Of a stretch of 64,000 bases of DNA, positions 62,718-64,000 are shown one piece after another (position 1 is the stretch's first letter; each line of letters starts with the position of its first letter). The notes below the pieces were generated by a model. That model did no database searches, was not told where the DNA came from, and saw nothing but the letters and a program-made list of their open reading frames with translations. This DNA is from an uncultured Lactobacillus sp. Lineage in GTDB: Bacteria > Bacillota > Bacilli > Lactobacillales > Lactobacillaceae. Both the position numbers and the translations under genes were made by a program. The stretch spans positions 1 through 64,000 of the forward strand of contig CAMLHK010000006.1 of the NCBI GenBank assembly GCA_946479925.1, written 5' to 3'.

Positions 62718-63374
62718 ATGCAAATTTATTTTGTCAGACATGGTAAAACAGAATGGAATTTACAAAGACGATTTCAAGGAGCTCATGGTGACTCTCCACT
62801 TTTGCCTCAAAGCTTAAGTGATATTCAAAAATTGGGCGGTTTTTTAGCTGGCACCAAATTTGCCGGAATATATTCTAGTCCATTAAAAAGAGCTAAGGCT
62901 ACAGCGGAGGGTTTAATAAAAACTTTGAGCTACCCCCTTGCAATTAAAGTAGATGATCGTCTGCGCGAATTCGATTTAGGAGCAATGGAAGGTCTCACTT
63001 TCGCTGAAGCTCAAACTAATTACCCCAAGCAAGTAACTGATATTTGGGATCATCCCGAAAAATATGACGGTCACAGTATAGGTGGAGAAAATTATTCTGA
63101 AGTCATTGCTCGCGGTAAAAGTTTTGGTCATGATATTGCGCTGAAGTTTAAGGCGGATGATAAAGTAATTGCTGTAAGTCACGGTGCGGCCTTAGGGGCA
63201 ATTATGGGAGGATTATTAGGCTATCCGCTGTCAGATATCAGGCGCAACGGCGGCTTAAGCAATACCAGTCTGACGATTTTAGAAACAAAAGATAAAGGCA
63301 AAACTTTTGATACTTTAGTTTGGAACGAAACAGGATTTTTAGGTAGAAAAATGGTGGATTCAGATTCATTATGA
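62718..63374 (+). CDS. Histidine phosphatase family protein (phosphoglycerate mutase-like)
   Basis: 218 residues. RHG catalytic motif in YFVRHGKTEWN with the phospho-His, second catalytic triad residues REFDLGAMEG and VSHGAALG. Resembles broad-specificity GpmB-like phosphatases. A weak site before the ATG; its stop overlaps the start of the TPR gene. Confidence 0.85.
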   Translation: MQIYFVRHGKTEWNLQRRFQGAHGDSPLLPQSLSDIQKLGGFLAGTKFAGIYSSPLKRAKATAEGLIKTLSYPLAIKVDDRLREFDLGAMEGLTFAEAQTNYPKQVTDIWDHPEKYDGHSIGGENYSEVIARGKSFGHDIALKFKADDKVIAVSHGAALGAIMGGLLGYPLSDIRRNGGLSNTSLTILETKDKGKTFDTLVWNETGFLGRKMVDSDSL

Positions 63375-64000
63375 TAGAGAAAAGAAAATCAACAGATAAT
63401 TCCGATATTGTCCAAAAAAAGATACACGAATTAATTACTCACATTGATGAAAAGCCAGATAGCAGTGAAAACTATTTAAAATTGGCAACCTTTTTAATAA
63501 AAGAGGGTAGCAGCGATCAGGCTACGGAGTTATTAGAAAAGGCTAAAAGTCTGGTTACTCATCCTCAGGATTTAGATTATGATCTGGCAGTGTGCTATTA
63601 CTTGCAAGGTGAATTTAAAAAGGCCTTAAATATACTTAACCAGATTCCCAACGATGATTTAGTTTTATACCAAAAGGCTCTCGTTTTTTTCAAAATTGGA
63701 CAAAAGCAAAAAGCACTTGCTTATGCTTTAACGATTAAACAAAGAGATGCCAAGACGCGGGAATTGATAGGAGATATTTGGCTTAGTCTTGGGGAAATCA
63801 ATCAGGCAGAGTCAAGTTATAAAAAAATCAGGAAAGAGCAAAGGACGGCAAAAGTCAATTTCATGCTGGGAATCACAAGTTTGACACAAAACCGTCTAGA
63901 AGCAGAAAAGTATTTTGCCAAAGCTAAAGCGCAGGATCCCAAAGTTTTTGCCCAAGAAGAGCAAAAGTATGCTTCTGCACTAAAATTAATAACTAATGCG
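63371..64000 (+). CDS. TPR-repeat protein (truncated by window end)
   Basis: Open for 210 codons to the end of the window. Starts MIEKRKSTDNSDIVQKK. Repeated helix pairs with TPR spacing, for example DLDYDLAVCYYLQGEFKKAL, then SLGEINQAESSYKKI. No membrane segment so far, so cytosolic scaffold. Lactobacilli often carry a TPR gene between such phosphatases and recD2, but recD2 is off the window. Confidence 0.82.
   Translation, partial: MIEKRKSTDNSDIVQKKIHELITHIDEKPDSSENYLKLATFLIKEGSSDQATELLEKAKSLVTHPQDLDYDLAVCYYLQGEFKKALNILNQIPNDDLVLYQKALVFFKIGQKQKALAYALTIKQRDAKTRELIGDIWLSLGEINQAESSYKKIRKEQRTAKVNFMLGITSLTQNRLEAEKYFAKAKAQDPKVFAQEEQKYASALKLITNA

Overview
The window looks like the chromosome of a low-GC, AT-rich Lactobacillaceae member, most likely genus Lactobacillus in the narrow sense (delbrueckii group). 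Evidence: the gene order upp-atpBEFHAGDC-DUF1146-mreB-like-yidD-DUF2969-rodA; the mreBCD and DUF3397-mraZ-dcw order; ThiI without a rhodanese domain next to its own cysteine desulfurase; a lacto-usp/6S-type RNA beside a universal stress protein gene; many TTG starts with strong AGGAGG-type sites; and T-box leaders on valS and ileS. I cannot fix the species. Layout. 1-640: 5' part of a serine hydrolase gene (minus strand) and a tRNA-Glu(CTC)/tRNA-Gln(CTG) pair. About 640-3880: a small accessory patch just 3' of tRNA-Gln. It has two 11-bp tandem repeats with a strong terminator, a HEPN-type Abi (AbiD/AbiF, Abi_2) gene broken by one frameshift, an apparently intact AbiF-type structured RNA upstream of it, a broken BLIP-like lipoprotein gene and an intact small lipoprotein gene. 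3880-6810: a LicT/BglG antiterminator and BglP-type PTS IIBCA operon with promoter, cre-like site, RAT and terminator visible. 7093-8694: an ABC exporter. 8777-10129: murT without an adjacent gatD. 10275-14540: tdk-prfA-prmC-tsaC/sua5-upp. 14581-24264: the F1Fo ATP synthase operon, then DUF1146, an MreB paralogue, yidD, DUF2969 and rodA. 24310-27990 (minus): uspA, a small membrane protein, a 6S/lacto-usp RNA, rarA, yueI-like and rpsD with a structured leader. 28420-32682: ezrA, then a cysteine desulfurase and thiI. 32698-38189: T-box-valS, folC, a HAD phosphatase and radC. 38287-40896: mreBCD and a 46-residue DUF4044 gene. 40999-55071: DUF3397, then the division and cell-wall cluster mraZ-rsmH-ftsL-pbp-mraY-murD-murG-ftsQ-ftsA-ftsZ-sepF-ylmG-ylmH-divIVA. 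55080-64000: T-box-ileS, a cold-shock-domain protein, nudF-like, a membrane protein, mtnN, a second cysteine desulfurase, DUF1831, mnmA, a histidine phosphatase and a TPR protein cut by the window edge. How the genes work together: most of the window is core growth machinery (energy, septal and lateral wall synthesis, tRNA charging and thiolation, translation termination). The accessory content is in the first 9 kb. The most unusual element is the HEPN-toxin/structured-RNA locus near 1.1-2.3 kb; the AbiF family is linked to RNA toxin-antitoxin behaviour and to Cas13 ancestry. Here the protein gene is frameshifted while the RNA, its promoter and terminator look intact.
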